A stretch of DNA of 64,000 bases from Chloracidobacterium sp. GTDB taxonomy: Bacteria; Acidobacteriota; Blastocatellia; Pyrinomonadales; Pyrinomonadaceae. A model generated the notes under the pieces. It did no database searches. It was not told the DNA's origin and saw only the letters and a program-made list of their open reading frames with translations. The stretch covers positions 1,798,001 through 1,862,000 of the forward strand of contig JADKKB010000007.1 in assembly GCA_016720705.1 (NCBI GenBank). Direction: 5' to 3'. Below are positions 1 through 8,598 of this stretch, piece by piece. How positions within the stretch are numbered: the first letter of the stretch is position 1; every line of letters begins with the position of its first letter. Made by a program: the position numbers and the translations under genes.

Positions 1-258
1 GCATTTGTCACGCTCGAGGGCGGCCGCACGGGCGACGACGAACTCAAGAATATTCTCCGGGCTCACGTCACTCACGAGATCGGAGCGCTTGCCCGGCCCG
101 ACGATATCCGCTTTACGGATATGCTGCCAAAAACACGCTCAGGCAAGATAATGCGCCGGCTATTGCGCGAGCTTGCTGCCGGCGGTGTGGTCGCCGGCGA
201 TGTCACCACGCTCGAAGACATCTCGGTGCTCGAAAAGCTCCGCGAGGATGAGGAATAA
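1..258 (+). CDS. acs: Acetyl-CoA synthetase, C-terminal fragment
   Basis: This is the last 85 codons of an acyl/acetyl-CoA synthetase whose start lies left of the window. The fragment carries the family's C-terminal hallmark PKTRSGKIMRRLLR at about residues 44-57. The lysine in SGK is the catalytic lysine of the adenylation half-reaction and the usual site of control by reversible acetylation. The sequence before it (HEIGALARPDDIRF) is also typical of Acs. The enzyme makes acetyl-CoA from acetate, ATP and CoA in the cytoplasm. The stop is 3 bases before the start of mtnB, so the two genes are probably cotranscribed. Acetate rather than propionate as substrate is inferred from overall similarity, since the binding pocket is outside the window. 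Confidence 0.9.
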   Translation, partial: AFVTLEGGRTGDDELKNILRAHVTHEIGALARPDDIRFTDMLPKTRSGKIMRRLLRELAAGGVVAGDVTTLEDISVLEKLREDEE

Positions 259-261
259 ACG

Positions 262-897
262 ATGACGGCACAAAACCCGACCCCAAGTCCGACGCAGGAA
301 CTGACCGATGCCGGCCGCGACTTTTATCGCCGCGGTTGGGCTCTCGGCACGAGCGGTAATTTTAGCATCCTGCTCGCCCGCAAGCCTTTGCGACTATGCA
401 TCACCGCTGCCGGCAATGAAAAAGCAACGCTTGACGAGACCAATTTCCTTGAGCTGGATGACGACGCTGAGATCTTGCAGGGATTTGGCCGCCCGTCGGA
501 TGAGACGCTGCTGCATTTAGCGATCTATCGCCTGCGGCCGCGGGCCCGCTGTATCCTGTACACACATTCGGTATGGGGCACGATACTTTCGGATATGATG
601 TATGTCGACGGGGCGATCACGCTACAGGGTTATGAGGTCTTAAAGGGGCTCTCGGGCGTCGATAAACACGATCACATCGAAACCGTGCCGATCATCGAAA
701 ATTCGCAAGACCGTATCGCTCAATCACACGTCTTACAGAATGTTCTGCTCGAGTCGGGCGATATTCACGGCATTTATATTCGCCGCCACGGTCTTTTTGC
801 GTGGGGCGAGACCGTCGCCGAGGCTCGGCGGCACGTCGAGATATTTGAGCATTTATTTGAGGTGACGGTGCGTTCGTTGGGAATCACAAAGAAATAG
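262..897 (+). CDS. mtnB: Methylthioribulose-1-phosphate dehydratase (class II aldolase fold)
   Basis: A 211-residue class II aldolase/adducin protein. It dehydrates 5-methylthioribulose-1-phosphate in the methionine salvage pathway. Family features are the RGWALGTSGNFS segment (residues 24-35), the PSDE segment with the catalytic-type glutamate E81, the GYEVLKGL segment near 123, VPIIENSQD near 142-150 and RRHGLFAWG with metal ligand H176. One expected zinc ligand is missing: the usual HTHS motif reads YTHS, so position 100 is Tyr (codon TAC, one base from the His codon CAC) while H102 is kept. Length is normal for MtnB. It sits between acs and msrA on the same strand. No other mtn genes are in the window, so the assignment over a generic sugar aldolase rests on these motifs. 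Confidence 0.85.
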   Translation: MTAQNPTPSPTQELTDAGRDFYRRGWALGTSGNFSILLARKPLRLCITAAGNEKATLDETNFLELDDDAEILQGFGRPSDETLLHLAIYRLRPRARCILYTHSVWGTILSDMMYVDGAITLQGYEVLKGLSGVDKHDHIETVPIIENSQDRIAQSHVLQNVLLESGDIHGIYIRRHGLFAWGETVAEARRHVEIFEHLFEVTVRSLGITKK

Positions 898-907
898 AGA
901 TATAGAT

Positions 908-1456
908 ATGGAAAACAAAGCTTTAGAAACGGCCACGTTGGCCGCCGGATGTTTTTGGTGCGTCGAGCCGATCTTTGACGCCCTGATCGGTGTCGAGGAT
1001 GTCGCCTCGGGTTACTCCGGCGGCCGCACCGAAAATCCGACGTACCAACAAGTGTGTTCCGAAACAACCGGCCACGCGGAGGTCGTCCAGGTCCGGTTTG
1101 ATCCCGAACAACTTTCGTATGCCGATCTCCTGCGTGTCTATTTCACCGTTCACGATCCGACTACTCTCAATCGTCAGGGCGGAGACATCGGTACATCATA
1201 CCGGTCGGCGATCTTTTACCGATCGGATGAGCAACGGCAAACCGCCGCCGAGATAATCGCCGAGGTCACCGCCGAAGCCATCTATGACAACCCGATCGTC
1301 ACCGAAGTGACCGCATTCGATAAGTTTTGGCCCGCCGAAGACTATCACCAGGAATACTTCGCCAACAACCCTAACCAACCGTACTGCGCCGCAGTGGTCG
1401 CGCCCAAGGTTGCGAAGTTTCGCCAGAAATTCGCTTCCCGACTCAAACGCAGTTGA
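908..1456 (+). CDS. msrA: Peptide methionine-(S)-sulfoxide reductase MsrA
   Basis: A 182-residue MsrA. It reduces methionine-S-sulfoxide in proteins and free methionine using thioredoxin. The catalytic GCFWC motif is at residues 14-18 with nucleophile Cys15. GYSGG, GHAEVV and the HDPTT segment follow, and a C-terminal Cys in QPYC can act as resolving cysteine. There is no signal peptide, so it is cytoplasmic. It starts 10 bases after mtnB and is probably in the same operon. Part of this gene (bases 1071-1239 and 1393-1453) exists again as a decayed copy at 5014-5242, between the two sdr genes. Confidence 0.97.
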   Translation: MENKALETATLAAGCFWCVEPIFDALIGVEDVASGYSGGRTENPTYQQVCSETTGHAEVVQVRFDPEQLSYADLLRVYFTVHDPTTLNRQGGDIGTSYRSAIFYRSDEQRQTAAEIIAEVTAEAIYDNPIVTEVTAFDKFWPAEDYHQEYFANNPNQPYCAAVVAPKVAKFRQKFASRLKRS

Positions 1457-1482
1457 CGGCATTAATATCTGCAAAATAAAGA

Positions 1483-1512
1483 TTGACACTTTCAAACAGT
1501 GTTTGTTATTGT
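1483..1512 (+). promoter_or_regulatory. Predicted sigma-70 type promoter of sdr1
   Basis: A perfect -35 box TTGACA at 1483-1488 is followed after 18 bases by TATTGT at 1507-1512 (4 of 6 matches to the -10 consensus). It lies between msrA and sdr1, about 95 bases before the preferred sdr1 start. The second paralogue has an equivalent TTGACA promoter in the same relative place. Confidence 0.5.
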
Positions 1513-1605
1513 TTAATGTGTCGCGAGTAAACGCGCTACCTTCCTTGATTTCCCCTTCTTTTAAGCAAAATTTGTGATCCTTTTTTGTTGAGGTCAACCC
1601 CTTAT

Positions 1606-4600
1606 ATGTCTAAAAATTCGGTCAATATGCGCCGCCTCGCGGCTTGTTTAGTATCCGCAATAATTGCGTCTGCTGCTTTCGTTGTTTGGTATTCGACGCC
1701 GTCACACGCACAATTCTCGTCTTCTAAAGATGAGGATTCGATCATGATGGCCGGCACCGTCAGCGGAACTGTCTACATTGACTACAACATGAACGGTACT
1801 CGCGATACGACCGGAACTTCGCCAAATCTTGCGGTCGATTCGTTGGTAAGCAACGTTACGGTTACTGCATACGATTCTTTAGGGGCAAATAGAGGAAGTG
1901 CAGTTTCGGGCACTAATGGAATATACTCGATCGTCACGACCGGTACGGGACCGTATCGACTCGAGTTTACTACGCTTCCGAGCGGATATTCTCCGAGTTC
2001 CGTCGGCTCGAACAACGCCTCGAGCGTGAAGTTCATAGCTGATGGGCCGTCGACCGGAAACGATTTCGGTATCGTCAGGAATAGTGACTACTGCCAAAAC
2101 AATCCGATCATAGCCACTCCTCAGTTCCTTAATGGTGACAACATTGCAGCAGGTGCAACTATTGCAGCATTGCAATACGATGCGACGGGCTCACTTATGT
2201 CGTTGGGTGATTCTGATGAAACGGGCGCTGTTTGGGGACTGGCCTGGCGTCGAAAGGACAAGAAGTTGCTTGCCTCGTCGGTATTGAAACGACATAGTGG
2301 GTTCGGCCCTGGTAAAGATGGTGTCCGAGGCAATTTGGACGATATGCGTACTATATACGTCTATGATTACACTACGCCAGGTCCTATCGGGCAGGCTACC
2401 ATCAACAACGCACAGACTATCGATCTTGGATCTTTTGGCTTAAATTTGGGGGCCAATCCGCGAATCGGGAGTACGCCCGCAAATGATCTAGGAACCGTGA
2501 CTCAGCCAAACTACGATCATGCAGTTTTCACAAATGTCGGAAAGCGTGGAATCGGCGGTATAGCGCTGTCCGAGGACGAAAATACGCTGTATGCGGTAAA
2601 TCTAAGTGCACGCGAATTAATTTCGCTAAATCTTACGAACATCGGAACTGTGACGCTTAACAGTACGACCGCAATCCCAAATCCCGGCTGCGCAGCCGGT
2701 GATTACTATGCTCCTTGGGCCGTTCGAGTATACCAAGGCGTTCCATATGTCGGCGTTGTTTGTACGGCCGATGTCTCACAGAATTATTCAAATTTGCGAG
2801 CATATCTGCTGAGACTGAACGGCGGCACTTTCACGACTGTTGATCTCGATTCTACGACTGCAAACACTTATATTTCATTGGGCTACGACAGGACATTCGG
2901 TTATGCGGGTGCGAACGGCCTAGGTGCAAGCGGACGAGCAGAATGGCGGCCTTGGCTGAATAGCTTTCCGACGACTATAACTACCGCATTCAACAAAACG
3001 TACGCGACACCTATATTTTCAGATATGGAGTTCCATTCTGATGGTTCTATTTCGATCGGTTTAATGGATCGAACCGGTCATCAGATCGGATACGGAAACT
3101 ACGGTACATCCGGCACAACACTATATGACTACATTTCCGCCGGCGATGTACTGAAAGTTTGCAACAGCGCCGGAAATCTCATTCCGGAAGGCAGCGCAGG
3201 ATGTGCCCAGTCGATTCCTGGGATTTACGATGCCCCAACTAATGCTGGTTTGACGCCTCCCGAAGTCGCCGGAACTCCGAGCGAATTCTACAATGACTCT
3301 TCACTGCTCGGCGGAGCTGGAAGTGACGGGCATCTTGAGACATTTCACGGCGGCTTGGCATCAATTCCCGGTGTCAATGAGCTCGTTATGGTGCAAATGA
3401 ATCCGATGCCGATCTATCACTCAGCCGGATTTCGATGGGTTTCGACTACAACGGGTGCCGCATTTAGAAACTATACCTTGTATCAGAATCCGAATAGCAC
3501 AGGCACAGATGATACATTCGGAAAGTCTAACGGTCTGGGCGACATCGAAGCTCTATGCGATGCGGCTCCATTACAGATCGGCAACCGAATTTGGCGAGAT
3601 GCAAACGCGAACGGCGTGCAAGATCCGGGTGAAGTGAACATCGCTGGCGTAACTGTCAACCTCTGGGGCGATACTGACGCCAACGGAAGCGTCGACGCAA
3701 TAGTAGGAACCTCGGTCACCGATGCTAACGGAAACTACATTTTTGGCGGCATCAACAATACGAATCTCGGAACATACGCTTGCGGCACAACGCCGGGATC
3801 GGTTGATGTGCGTGTAAATGCAAGCTCGGATGACGCCGAGCAGGCAGCGACTGGCGGGGCGGTTTTATTGAACAGTAATGATTTGGACTTTTTCGGTGAG
3901 ACAAACGGAGCCGGAACCGCCTATTCAAGCATAGGTGTCAGATTTAACAACTTAACTATTCCGCAAGGTGCAACTGTAACCGGTGCATACATCCAATTTA
4001 CCGCGAATGACAGCGGTAGCGTATCGGCCGGCAATCCGACCTATACGATCCAAGGTCAAAACGTCGATAATGCATCGACCTTTACAACCGCGACTAATAA
4101 CATCAGCGGTCGAACGTGGCTTTCGGGTAATGACGTAAGTTGGTCGCCGGGAGCCTGGTCGAACGCAGCAACGACAAATACCAGCACGCCTTCGTTGACA
4201 AATATCGTTCAGGCGATCGTCAATCGCGGAGGCTGGGCAAGCGGAAATTCGATGGCATTTCGCGTCACCGGAAGTTCAACCACTACGTTATATCGAGAGG
4301 GTGAGTCATGGGATGGTGTTAGCGCAGCGGCACCGAGACTGGTTCTGACATACACAATGCCCAATTCGTGCACTCGCAGCGTTCTACCAAATACCGCGTA
4401 CCAAGTTCGCTTGGATGATCCGACAAACTACTTGCCGGGTAATCCATTGAATTCCTTGACATTGACAACTCCGAATCAAAGTTCGCAGCTAGGCGACGAT
4501 GACGCGTCGGATTCGGATGCTTCAACGGTCAACAATCCGGCAGGGTCGCCTGTCGGCAACTTCCCGGTTATCAGTCTGAACACCGGTGGTCCCGGAGCGA

Positions 4601-4902
4601 ATAACCATACCTTCGATGTCGGTTTTTACCTTGCACCTTCGGCGGCCGGGTTATCAGTTGACGGCCGCGTAACAACCGCCGATGGTTATGGCATCCGCAA
4701 CGTCGTACTCTATCTGATGCTTGAGGATGGCACCGTCATGACGGCACGCACTGGTTCGTTTGGGTACTATCGCTTTGAGGAGGTCCCGGCCGGTCAGACG
4801 GCGGTCCTGTCGATTGTAGCGAAGCGTTACACTTTCAGAAATCCGGTACGTTTAGTTCAGTTGACGGATAACGTCACTGACGCTGACTGGATGTCAGAAT
4901 AG
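1606..4902 (+). CDS. Large secreted SdrD B-like domain protein (sdr1)
   Basis: A protein of about 1,098 residues with an N-terminal signal peptide ending near SHAQ. The order of parts is: a first SdrD/Cna-B-like beta-sandwich (GTVYIDYNMNGTRD onward); a long middle region with repeated beta strands and a conserved RHSGFGPG..DG calcium-loop-like patch; a second SdrD B-like domain (IGNRIWRDANANGVQDPGE); a domain of about 185 residues inserted inside it after TDANGNYIF (about bases 3800-4355); and a C-terminal carboxypeptidase-regulatory-like module ending in DWMSE. Such proteins are surface-exposed or released; a role in adhesion or envelope structure is inferred only. The reading frame also opens at TTG 1585, but ATG 1606 starts a better signal peptide and has GAGG upstream. 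It is a paralogue of the gene at 5480. Confidence 0.8.
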   Translation: MSKNSVNMRRLAACLVSAIIASAAFVVWYSTPSHAQFSSSKDEDSIMMAGTVSGTVYIDYNMNGTRDTTGTSPNLAVDSLVSNVTVTAYDSLGANRGSAVSGTNGIYSIVTTGTGPYRLEFTTLPSGYSPSSVGSNNASSVKFIADGPSTGNDFGIVRNSDYCQNNPIIATPQFLNGDNIAAGATIAALQYDATGSLMSLGDSDETGAVWGLAWRRKDKKLLASSVLKRHSGFGPGKDGVRGNLDDMRTIYVYDYTTPGPIGQATINNAQTIDLGSFGLNLGANPRIGSTPANDLGTVTQPNYDHAVFTNVGKRGIGGIALSEDENTLYAVNLSARELISLNLTNIGTVTLNSTTAIPNPGCAAGDYYAPWAVRVYQGVPYVGVVCTADVSQNYSNLRAYLLRLNGGTFTTVDLDSTTANTYISLGYDRTFGYAGANGLGASGRAEWRPWLNSFPTTITTAFNKTYATPIFSDMEFHSDGSISIGLMDRTGHQIGYGNYGTSGTTLYDYISAGDVLKVCNSAGNLIPEGSAGCAQSIPGIYDAPTNAGLTPPEVAGTPSEFYNDSSLLGGAGSDGHLETFHGGLASIPGVNELVMVQMNPMPIYHSAGFRWVSTTTGAAFRNYTLYQNPNSTGTDDTFGKSNGLGDIEALCDAAPLQIGNRIWRDANANGVQDPGEVNIAGVTVNLWGDTDANGSVDAIVGTSVTDANGNYIFGGINNTNLGTYACGTTPGSVDVRVNASSDDAEQAATGGAVLLNSNDLDFFGETNGAGTAYSSIGVRFNNLTIPQGATVTGAYIQFTANDSGSVSAGNPTYTIQGQNVDNASTFTTATNNISGRTWLSGNDVSWSPGAWSNAATTNTSTPSLTNIVQAIVNRGGWASGNSMAFRVTGSSTTTLYREGESWDGVSAAAPRLVLTYTMPNSCTRSVLPNTAYQVRLDDPTNYLPGNPLNSLTLTTPNQSSQLGDDDASDSDASTVNNPAGSPVGNFPVISLNTGGPGANNHTFDVGFYLAPSAAGLSVDGRVTTADGYGIRNVVLYLMLEDGTVMTARTGSFGYYRFEEVPAGQTAVLSIVAKRYTFRNPVRLVQLTDNVTDADWMSE

Positions 4903-4934
4903 CGGACGCCCCACGCGTCCAACGCTCCGATCTA

Positions 4935-4970
4935 ATAAGGCGGCCGATACATACGGCCGCCTTATACTTT
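4935..4970 (+). terminator. Intrinsic terminator after sdr1
   Basis: A 12-bp stem, ATAAGGCGGCCG at 4935-4946 pairing with CGGCCGCCTTAT at 4954-4965, with a 7-base loop and a T-rich tail. The core GGCGGCCG/CGGCCGCC is the same as in the terminator after sdr2 (8599-8627), so the two are duplicated copies. Confidence 0.8.
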
Positions 4971-5018
4971 TTAAGGTCTGCCAAGCAGCATCAGGACGTC
5001 GATGACGATAAACGCCAC
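4971..5018 (-). pseudogene. Relic of the 3' end of the GDT1-family gene
   Basis: These 48 bases align without gaps to 8632-8679, the stop codon and last 15 codons of the GDT1-family gene, with about 43 of 48 identical. The relic includes the TAA stop on the minus strand and stands in the same position relative to the preceding terminator as the intact gene does to the sdr2 terminator. It then breaks into msrA-like sequence at a shared GCCAC (5014-5018). It encodes nothing. It is one half of a fusion scar left by tandem duplication followed by deletion. Confidence 0.85.
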
Positions 5019-5242
5019 GGCGAGGTCGTCCAGATCAGATTTGATTCCGCTCAGCATTCGTACGCCGATCTGCCGAGCGTCGATTTCACCGTTCACGACT
5101 CCACCCCACTCGATCGGCAGGGCTGCGACATCGGTCCGTCATATCGTTCGGCAATTATTTATCATTCGAATGAACAGCGGCAGTGGTCGCGCCCAAGGTA
5201 GCGAAATTTAGGCAGAAGTTTGCATCGCGACTAAAACCTTAG
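5014..5242 (+). pseudogene. Decayed partial copy of msrA
   Basis: Bases 5022-5182 align gap-free with msrA 1079-1239 at roughly three-quarters identity. Bases 5183-5242 then align with msrA 1394-1453. The 154 bases between these msrA segments are missing, with a short GCA match at the join, and the loss also shifts the frame. The catalytic GCFWC end is absent. An open reading frame across 5002-5211 exists but is in the wrong frame relative to msrA, so it is not a gene. This is the second half of the duplication scar between sdr1 and sdr2. Confidence 0.9.
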
Positions 5243-5331
5243 CTATCTATATCGGACGTCAAGTCTAAAAATACGTGTTATTTGCCGTGAATAGCGGACA
5301 AATACCTACGTCTCCGAGTGTATAAAGTTGT

Positions 5332-5360
5332 TTGACAAAAATAAATACGTTTGGTACATT
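5332..5360 (+). promoter_or_regulatory. Predicted sigma-70 type promoter of sdr2
   Basis: TTGACA at 5332-5337, a 17-base spacer, then TACATT at 5355-5360. The expected start of transcription is near 5367, giving a leader of about 110 bases before the sdr2 start codon. Confidence 0.6.
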
Positions 5361-5365
5361 CTTAC

Positions 5366-5444
5366 AGGAAGGGCTTATCAGCCTCTACGGTGATAGGACC
5401 CTTGCTTGCCCGCAGTGTACCTCCCGAGATAAATTCCCCTTCCT
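5366..5444 (+). promoter_or_regulatory. Structured 5' leader of sdr2, unknown class
   Basis: AGGAAGGG at 5366-5373, right at the predicted transcription start, is complementary to CCCTTCCT at 5437-5444. Inside this closing helix is a smaller hairpin, TATCA (5376-5380) with TGATA (5391-5395). The arrangement suggests a folded leader, but I do not recognise a known riboswitch in it. The tract TTCCCCTTC also occurs in the sdr1 leader near 1549-1560, without an obvious partner there. Confidence 0.35.
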
Positions 5445-5479
5445 TTTTGATTCGCAATTTCTGATTGCCAAACACCACT

Positions 5480-8400
5480 ATGACAACCCCTAATCCGTTC
5501 AATTACCGCCGCCTGGCGGCATTTACGATCATCGTGACCGCGATAGCCTTTGGCGCGGCCGTTACACAATCATTCCGTACGAGCGCGCAGCAGACGGCCA
5601 GGTCGGTCGAGCTTGCTCCTGACGCCCCCGATGCTGCGACCATATCGGGCCGCGTTTTTCAGGATTTTAATAGTAATGGTACATACGACACTGCTACCGG
5701 CGTAAACTCGATAGACGTCGGGGTTGCGGCGGTTACCGTCAGCGCATACGACTCGGCAGGCGTTGCTCGCGGTTCCACAACCACGGCATCGACCGGAATT
5801 TACAGCCTCGCCGCGACCGGCACCGGCCCTTATCGTCTGGAGTTTACGACATTGCCGGCGGGCTTTTCGCCCTCGGCACGCAGCACCGATTCGGTCCTTG
5901 GCGGCACGGCGACAAATGCCGGTTCGACTGTGCAGTTTGTCAACAACCTCAACACCACGAACGTCAATCTCGCTCTGGCCAGAGGCGAAGACTTTTGTCA
6001 GAACAACCCGACGCTCCTCGTATCACGTTATGCTCAGGGAGCATCGAATGGCACGTATGCGGCTAATCCGGTACTTTATGATTTTCCATACAATGCCGGA
6101 ACGACCTATACCGACACAACCGTCGCCAATTATGACAATCCGACTGCACATACTCTGACCACAACACAAGCGAAGATCGGCACTGTCTATTCGCTGGCAT
6201 ATAATCCCAATACTGACCGGATCTATGCCGCTTCATATTTCAAACGCCACTCGGGTTTTGGGCCGGGTGCCGACGGAATTCTAAATAACGCTGACGATAT
6301 GGGTGCGATCTATCTGATCAACCCCGCGAATAGTGCGGTCACGGCCACCTTCACGGTGCCGAACGTAACCGTAAATAATCACGACATCCTGGATTACGCC
6401 TCCGACAATTATAATGTTGGTTGGAACGGTGTCGGCACGAGCGGCCTCGGCGGTATGGATATTGCCGATGACAGTAGCCGACTGTTCGTAATGAATCTGC
6501 AGGACCGCAAGCTGTATGCGCTCAATCCGACGACCGGAGTGAATCTCGGCAGTACCGTAGATTTTTCGACGCTGACATTTGCCACACCCGCCGGACCAAC
6601 CGGCAACTGTGCGGCTGCCGACAAGCGTCCGTTTGCGGTCAAATACTATCGCGGCAGCGTTTACGTCGGGGCGGTTTGCTCAGCCGATGCTGCAAATAAC
6701 GCGACGGGACTGTATGCCTACATTTTTCAGGTCAATCCGACCACACTTGCCGTAACGGCAACACCGATCTTTTCGGCCCAACTCAACTACGGCCGGGGAT
6801 TGGCCGATCCCGGACAAGCAGCCGAATGGCGTCCGTGGGAAACTACCATTCCCGCCGACTTCGCATTCCCTCAGCCGATGCTGTCGGCACTTGAGTTTGA
6901 AAACGGAAACGTGGTGCTCGGTCTTCGCGACCGAACAGGCGACGCAGCACTAGACGCCGGCCCCGACCAGAAACGTACCGCCGGCGATACGCTCCGAGCC
7001 TGCGGCACATTTGGTGCGTGGACTCTAGAGAGCAACGGACTCTGCGGCGGCACCGGTTCCGCACCTCAGGGGACAGGACAGGGCCCGGGCAACGGTGAGT
7101 TTTACCACAATGACGATTTCTGTCTGACCCCGAACGGTGGTAACTATCACGATGAGGTCTCGTGGGGTTCGTTAATTTATGTCCCCGGTCGCCAACACGT
7201 GATCACGACCTTGCTTGATCCGATCAGCCGTACGATCGACGCCGGCGCGACGTTTGACGGCGGTGTTCGATTTTTTAACAATACGACCGGAAATGCCGAG
7301 CGTGCATATCGCATCTACAACGGACTAGGCGGCGTTGGGCAGCCTGACTTTGGTAAGGCCAACGGGCTCGGTTCGATGGCGGCTATGTGCTCGGCAGCAC
7401 CGATCGAGATAGGTAATCGAGTATTTCGCGATACCAACAACAACGGAGTCCAGGACCCCGGCGAAAATGGCATCGCAGGTGTCACGGTCCGCCTATATGA
7501 AAGCGGCACATTGGCCAACTTTACCTCGACGCCTTACGCAGACACCTTCGCCGCCATTGCCTATAACGGCTCGACCGGCTCGACCGATTGGAGCACTACG
7601 CCGTGGATCGAGGTCGGCGATGACGACGTTGTCACGACGGGTGATGTTACCGTTACAACAGATCTGAGTAGCAACAGACTTCGCCTCAACCGCGCTAGCA
7701 ACGGAGCCCTGCGTCCTATAAATCTCTCCGGAGCATACTCGGCGACGCTAAGTTACAACTACCGCCGAGGGAATAGTCAGGGAGCCACGGTCGAGTACAC
7801 TATTGACGGGACGACCTGGACTACACTTGTGACTTACGGGTCCGGAACAGATGCGGCGTATCAGGCATCAGGATCGATCGTACTTCCTGTCACGGCTACT
7901 GCGATCAGGTTTATGAACGCCGCAGCTAATGGAAATAACCGATTGTTCTTTGCCGACAACATTCAGGTGCAGGTAGTTATGGCACCCAACACCATTGTGA
8001 CCGACGCCAACGGTGAATATTACTTTCCAAACATTAAACGAAACACGGCGTATCAGGTTAGGCTTGACCGACTCGCGGACTTCCAAGCCGGAGGGGCTCT
8101 TTCGGGACTTTTCCTGACCTACACGGATCAGACTTCACAGCTCGGCGATGATGACAGCTCAGATTCCGACGGAGTTAATACGGTCAACCCCGCAGGGTCG
8201 CCAACGGCCGGGATCTTTCCGGTCATAAACTATACGACCGGCGGGGCCGGTGCAAATGACCATACGTTGGACTTTGGTTTTGCAACGATCGCACCAACGG
8301 CGGCGGACCTTTCGGTTGACGGACGTGTCGTAACTTCCGACGGCAATGGAATTAGAAACGTCATTATGACGCTGACCGAAGAAGATGGCACCGTCCACAC

Positions 8401-8563
8401 TGCCCGCACCGGAACCTTCGGTTATTACCGCTTTGTGGGCATTCCGGGAGGACAGTCTGTAGTTTTGTCGATCTCTGCAAAACGTTACACCTTCGACGTG
8501 CCGGTTCGCCTGCTCTCACTCGGTGACGACGCAGTCGATGTCGATTGGATGTCGATGGAATAA
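5480..8563 (+). CDS. Large secreted SdrD B-like domain protein (sdr2)
   Basis: A protein of about 1,027 residues and a paralogue of sdr1. It has a signal peptide (hydrophobic stretch about residues 16-35, ending near TSAQQ), a first SdrD B-like domain (GRVFQDFNSNGTYD), a middle region with the shared KRHSGFGPG..DG patch and EWRPW, and a second SdrD B-like domain (IGNRVFRDTNNNGVQDPGE). An unrelated module of about 160 residues (around bases 7505-7990) is inserted in that domain before TDANGEYYF; it looks like a jelly-roll carbohydrate-binding or MAM-like fold. The C-terminal carboxypeptidase-regulatory-like module ends in DWMSME. The frame opens at TTG 5465; ATG 5480 was chosen because it gives a compact signal peptide, though neither start has a clear ribosome binding site. 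The function is unknown; it is probably on the cell surface. Confidence 0.8.
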   Translation: MTTPNPFNYRRLAAFTIIVTAIAFGAAVTQSFRTSAQQTARSVELAPDAPDAATISGRVFQDFNSNGTYDTATGVNSIDVGVAAVTVSAYDSAGVARGSTTTASTGIYSLAATGTGPYRLEFTTLPAGFSPSARSTDSVLGGTATNAGSTVQFVNNLNTTNVNLALARGEDFCQNNPTLLVSRYAQGASNGTYAANPVLYDFPYNAGTTYTDTTVANYDNPTAHTLTTTQAKIGTVYSLAYNPNTDRIYAASYFKRHSGFGPGADGILNNADDMGAIYLINPANSAVTATFTVPNVTVNNHDILDYASDNYNVGWNGVGTSGLGGMDIADDSSRLFVMNLQDRKLYALNPTTGVNLGSTVDFSTLTFATPAGPTGNCAAADKRPFAVKYYRGSVYVGAVCSADAANNATGLYAYIFQVNPTTLAVTATPIFSAQLNYGRGLADPGQAAEWRPWETTIPADFAFPQPMLSALEFENGNVVLGLRDRTGDAALDAGPDQKRTAGDTLRACGTFGAWTLESNGLCGGTGSAPQGTGQGPGNGEFYHNDDFCLTPNGGNYHDEVSWGSLIYVPGRQHVITTLLDPISRTIDAGATFDGGVRFFNNTTGNAERAYRIYNGLGGVGQPDFGKANGLGSMAAMCSAAPIEIGNRVFRDTNNNGVQDPGENGIAGVTVRLYESGTLANFTSTPYADTFAAIAYNGSTGSTDWSTTPWIEVGDDDVVTTGDVTVTTDLSSNRLRLNRASNGALRPINLSGAYSATLSYNYRRGNSQGATVEYTIDGTTWTTLVTYGSGTDAAYQASGSIVLPVTATAIRFMNAAANGNNRLFFADNIQVQVVMAPNTIVTDANGEYYFPNIKRNTAYQVRLDRLADFQAGGALSGLFLTYTDQTSQLGDDDSSDSDGVNTVNPAGSPTAGIFPVINYTTGGAGANDHTLDFGFATIAPTAADLSVDGRVVTSDGNGIRNVIMTLTEEDGTVHTARTGTFGYYRFVGIPGGQSVVLSISAKRYTFDVPVRLLSLGDDAVDVDWMSME

Positions 8564-8598
8564 ACGCCGCGACTGCTGCGTTAACTATCCTTAAACCC

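Noticed and set aside
5002..5211. Open reading frame of 69 codons between the sdr genes
   Set aside because: It is the off-frame shadow of the decayed msrA copy and matches the equivalent off-frame translation of intact msrA; it has no ribosome binding site.
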